Shown here piece after piece: positions 62,053-64,000 of a stretch of 64,000 nt of DNA (its first letter is position 1; every line of letters begins with the position of its first letter). The notes under the pieces are model-generated. The model made no database searches. It was not told where the DNA came from and saw only the letters and a program-made list of their open reading frames with translations. A program made the position numbers and the translations under genes. Source of the stretch: Amnibacterium endophyticum (GTDB lineage Bacteria; Actinomycetota; Actinomycetes; Actinomycetales; Microbacteriaceae); the NCBI RefSeq assembly GCF_042680685.1, contig NZ_JBHUEA010000007.1, positions 62,001 through 126,000 on the forward strand. The letters are read 5' to 3'.

Positions 62053-62948
62053 TCGGGGCTCCCTCCGTCGGACTCGACGACGATGCAGGCGAGCCGGTCG
62101 CCGTTGCTGCCGACCGCGACGCGCAGCACGGGCGCGCCGTCGGCCTCGACGACGAGCGGGTGGTGCGCGAGGTGCGCGAGCGGGATGAGGTCCCCGACCG
62201 CGAGGTCGAGGACGGTCGACGGTCCGACGGGCGTCTCGTCGAAGCGGAGCGCGACCTCGATCGGCGCGACGGCGAGATGCCGGCTGAGCAGCGCCTGCAC
62301 CTCCGCCGCGTCCTGCTTGGGCGCGACCGCGCCCAGCGCCTCGAGCGCGAGCGGGACGGGGATCGCGAGGCCGAGCCGCCCGCGCTCCCCGCGGCGGAGC
62401 GTTCCGACGACGACGGTGACGGCCAGCTCGTCCGGGTCGCAGACCGCCCCGGCGCCCGCGCCGAACGACTCCACGACGGCCCGCGGCAGCAGGCCGTCGG
62501 TGGCGTCGTGCAGCTCGGCGAGGTGCTCGTCGACGACCCGCCAGGCGAGCGCGCGCTCGATCGCGGAGAGCGGAGTGTCGAGATCGAGCGCGGCCCCGGA
62601 CGCGCCGATCATGCGCGCCGCCCAGTAGCGGGCCTCGGCGAGCGGCACCCGGTAGACCACGCGGTGGTCGCCCGCGTGCGCGACGGCCTCGAGCGCCGGC
62701 GGGCCCTCGGGAGCGAGGAACGCGGCGTGCGTCTGGACGCGGGACGGCGCGGTCGCGACGTCGACGACCGCACGCGTCTTCGCGGTGATCTGCGTGCCGA
62801 CCTGCCGGCCCCACGCCTCCAGCGCCGAATCGAGGCGGTCGCGGGCGTCGGCCGACAGCAGCTCCGGGCTCGCGAAGTCGTACGGCTGCACGTCGAGCAC
62901 GGAGCCGGGTGCATGCACCCGTCCGCCCGCGGTCGATCGTGTCGTCAC
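62049..62948 (-). CDS. fliM: Flagellar motor switch protein FliM
   Basis: C-ring protein forming the middle of the switch complex. 299 residues. A short N-terminal tail precedes VQPYDFASPELLSADARDRLDSALEAW and a CheC-like middle domain (VPLAEARYWAARMIGASG... LSAIERALAWRVVDEHLAELHDA); a SpoA-like C-terminus follows. The usual N-terminal EIDALL-type CheY-binding peptide is not evident. GTG start; overlaps fliN by 4 bases. Confidence 0.9.
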   Translation of the reverse strand: MTTRSTAGGRVHAPGSVLDVQPYDFASPELLSADARDRLDSALEAWGRQVGTQITAKTRAVVDVATAPSRVQTHAAFLAPEGPPALEAVAHAGDHRVVYRVPLAEARYWAARMIGASGAALDLDTPLSAIERALAWRVVDEHLAELHDATDGLLPRAVVESFGAGAGAVCDPDELAVTVVVGTLRRGERGRLGLAIPVPLALEALGAVAPKQDAAEVQALLSRHLAVAPIEVALRFDETPVGPSTVLDLAVGDLIPLAHLAHHPLVVEADGAPVLRVAVGSNGDRLACIVVESDGGSPE

Positions 62949-62963
62949 GCTCGTATGGTGCTA

Positions 62964-62989
62964 GGCGCCCCCCGATCCGGGGGTGCGCC
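62964..62989 (-). other. Strong stem-loop just upstream of fliM
   Basis: Near-perfect GC hairpin: GGCGCCCCCC (62,964-62,973) and GGGGGTGCGCC (62,979-62,989) around a 5-base loop with one bulge. It may terminate the motB transcript or control fliM translation, since it ends 15 bases before the fliM start. Confidence 0.6.
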
Positions 62990-63109
62990 ACTCCGTCTTT
63001 CTCGGAGTGCCCGCGCCGCGACCGGCTTCGCCGGCCCCGTCACGGCCCCTGCGGCTCCGCTGGCGCTCCGCCGCGGCCTCTCGGCGGCATGAGCCGCCGG
63101 GGCGCTCAC

Positions 63110-63187
63110 GCGCCCTTCTCGCTCCTGCTGTGCGTCCCTGCCGCGACCCGCGCTGTTCTTCTCGGAGCGCCCTTCTCGCTTCTGCTG
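63110..63187. repeat. 21-bp direct repeat in the motB-fliM gap
   Basis: GCGCCCTTCTCGCTyCTGCTG occurs at 63,110-63,130 and again at 63,167-63,187 with one base different and a 57-base period. The 251-base gap holds this, the hairpin at 62,964, and nothing recognisable as a gene; no fliL is present in it. Confidence 0.6.
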
Positions 63188-63199
63188 GGCGGCCCCTGG

Positions 63200-64000
63200 T
63201 CAGTGGCCGGAGGACTTCGTCTCCACGTGGGACGCGTCCTTCGCCGGGGCGGAGTCGTGACCGCTCGAGCTCGCTCCCTGACCGCTCGAAGCCGCTTCGC
63301 CGTGCCCGCTCGAGGAGGACGAGCCGTGGTCGCTCGAGCTCGTCGCGCCGTGGTCGCTCGACGAGGACTCGCCGTGGCCGCCCGACGACGACTTCCCGTG
63401 CCCGCCCGAGGAGGACTCGCCGTGCCCCGACGAGGAGGCGGTCGACGTCTCCGCTGCAGGCACGCTCGCGACCTGCACCGTGTGCAGCACGATGTCGACG
63501 CGGCGGTTGTGCTCGATCGCCTTCTGCGACGTGCCCTTCTTCGCGTGCTCCGACCCGAAGGAGACGACCGAGACGTTCGCCGGATCGACCGCGTCGTGCG
63601 ACGTCAGCCACGCCCGCACGCTGTTCGCCCGCGCGCTCGCCAGGTTCCAGTCGTCGCCCCACCGGCCCGCCGAGCCGCGCGGGTCCGCGTGGCCCTCGAT
63701 GGTGACCTCGCCCGCGTGCTTCTCGAGCGTCGGCGACAGCTTCTTCAGCACCGACAGCGCGTTCCTCGACAGGTCCGCGTCGTTGCCCTCGAAGTACGTG
63801 CTCGAGCCGACCAGCGAGATCGTGATCGAGTTCGTGCCCGTCTGCACCTTCACCTTCGCGCCGAGCCCCGCGGCCTTCAGCTCGTCGGTGATCTCCTTCG
63901 AGACCTGCATCAGCGCGATGGTGCTGTTCGAGAAGCCGGCGCCGTCCTTCGAGACGAACTGCTTCGGCACGATCGCCTTGTTCTCGTCGAGCTTCGCCGT
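63200..64000 (-). CDS. motB: Flagellar stator protein MotB, C-terminal part, His/Ser-rich tail
   Basis: The gene continues beyond the window edge; the transmembrane helix and plug are missing. The OmpA-like peptidoglycan-binding domain is clear (VTIEGHADPRGSAGRWGDDWNLASARANSVRAWL, then VSFGSEHAKKGTSQKAIEHNRRVDIVLHT). The last about 75 residues are a low-complexity tail of SSSGHGE/SSSGGHGK-type repeats rich in Ser, Gly and His. MotB anchors the stator to the cell wall. First gene of the visible flagellar run. Confidence 0.9.
   Translation of the reverse strand, partial: TAKLDENKAIVPKQFVSKDGAGFSNSTIALMQVSKEITDELKAAGLGAKVKVQTGTNSITISLVGSSTYFEGNDADLSRNALSVLKKLSPTLEKHAGEVTIEGHADPRGSAGRWGDDWNLASARANSVRAWLTSHDAVDPANVSVVSFGSEHAKKGTSQKAIEHNRRVDIVLHTVQVASVPAAETSTASSSGHGESSSGGHGKSSSGGHGESSSSDHGATSSSDHGSSSSSGHGEAASSGQGASSSGHDSAPAKDASHVETKSSGH

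Overview
High-GC actinobacterial chromosome segment, most likely order Micrococcales and probably family Microbacteriaceae. The evidence is the very high GC content, many GTG starts, ribosomal operons without rpsN (S14) or rpsD (S4), an extended L17 tail, a flagellar locus with csrA, and the dispersed palindrome family typical of such genomes. The genus cannot be fixed from sequence alone. No rRNA, tRNA, CRISPR array or insertion sequence was seen.

Layout. (1) 1-1.3 kb: the end of an unknown gene, and a stand-alone LigD-type polymerase/primase. (2) 1.3-16 kb, all on the minus strand: the joined S10, spc and alpha ribosomal operons, read from rpsJ at 15,963 down to rplQ at 1,326. They include secY, adk, infA, rpmJ and rpoA. 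Many junctions are 1-base (TGATG) or 4-base (ATGA/GTGA) overlaps, so translation is probably coupled. (3) 16.3-24.7 kb: an accessory block with an AbiEi/nuclease-like gene between two copies of a palindrome, an ALDH3-type aldehyde dehydrogenase, an adenosine/adenine deaminase-like protein, topoisomerase IB, a MarR regulator divergent from a zinc-free MDR oxidoreductase, a small unknown protein and a MurE-like ligase. (4) 24.8-29.5 kb, minus strand: the str operon (rpsL, rpsG, fusA), then tuf, with a well-matched promoter at 29,648-29,676.

(5) 29.7-45.6 kb, minus strand: a full type IV pilus locus read from pilB. The order is pilB, pilT, pilC, two small prepilins, three large minor-pilin-like proteins, prepilin peptidase pilD, pilM, pilN and pilO. 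A secreted subtilisin-like protease (coupled to pilO by a GTGA overlap) and two membrane proteins follow. PilB and PilT would drive extension and retraction, PilC/M/N/O form the inner-membrane platform, PilD processes the pilins, and the large minor pilins are candidate tip or adhesin subunits. A FliA/WhiG-like promoter lies before the major prepilin. (6) 45.7-49.4 kb: two tandem proline-iminopeptidase paralogues, a TetR-like regulator and csrA.

(7) 49.4-64 kb: flagellar type III export and motor genes on the minus strand (motB, fliM, fliN, fliO, fliP, fliQ, fliR, flhB, flhA and a GTPase-less FlhF-like protein). A large SGNH-GAF-SGNH-like protein follows. A plus-strand pair, a frameshifted glycosyltransferase and an MFS transporter, interrupts the flagellar run between flhB and flhA. 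The cell probably has both a flagellum and retractile type IV pili, encoded close together.
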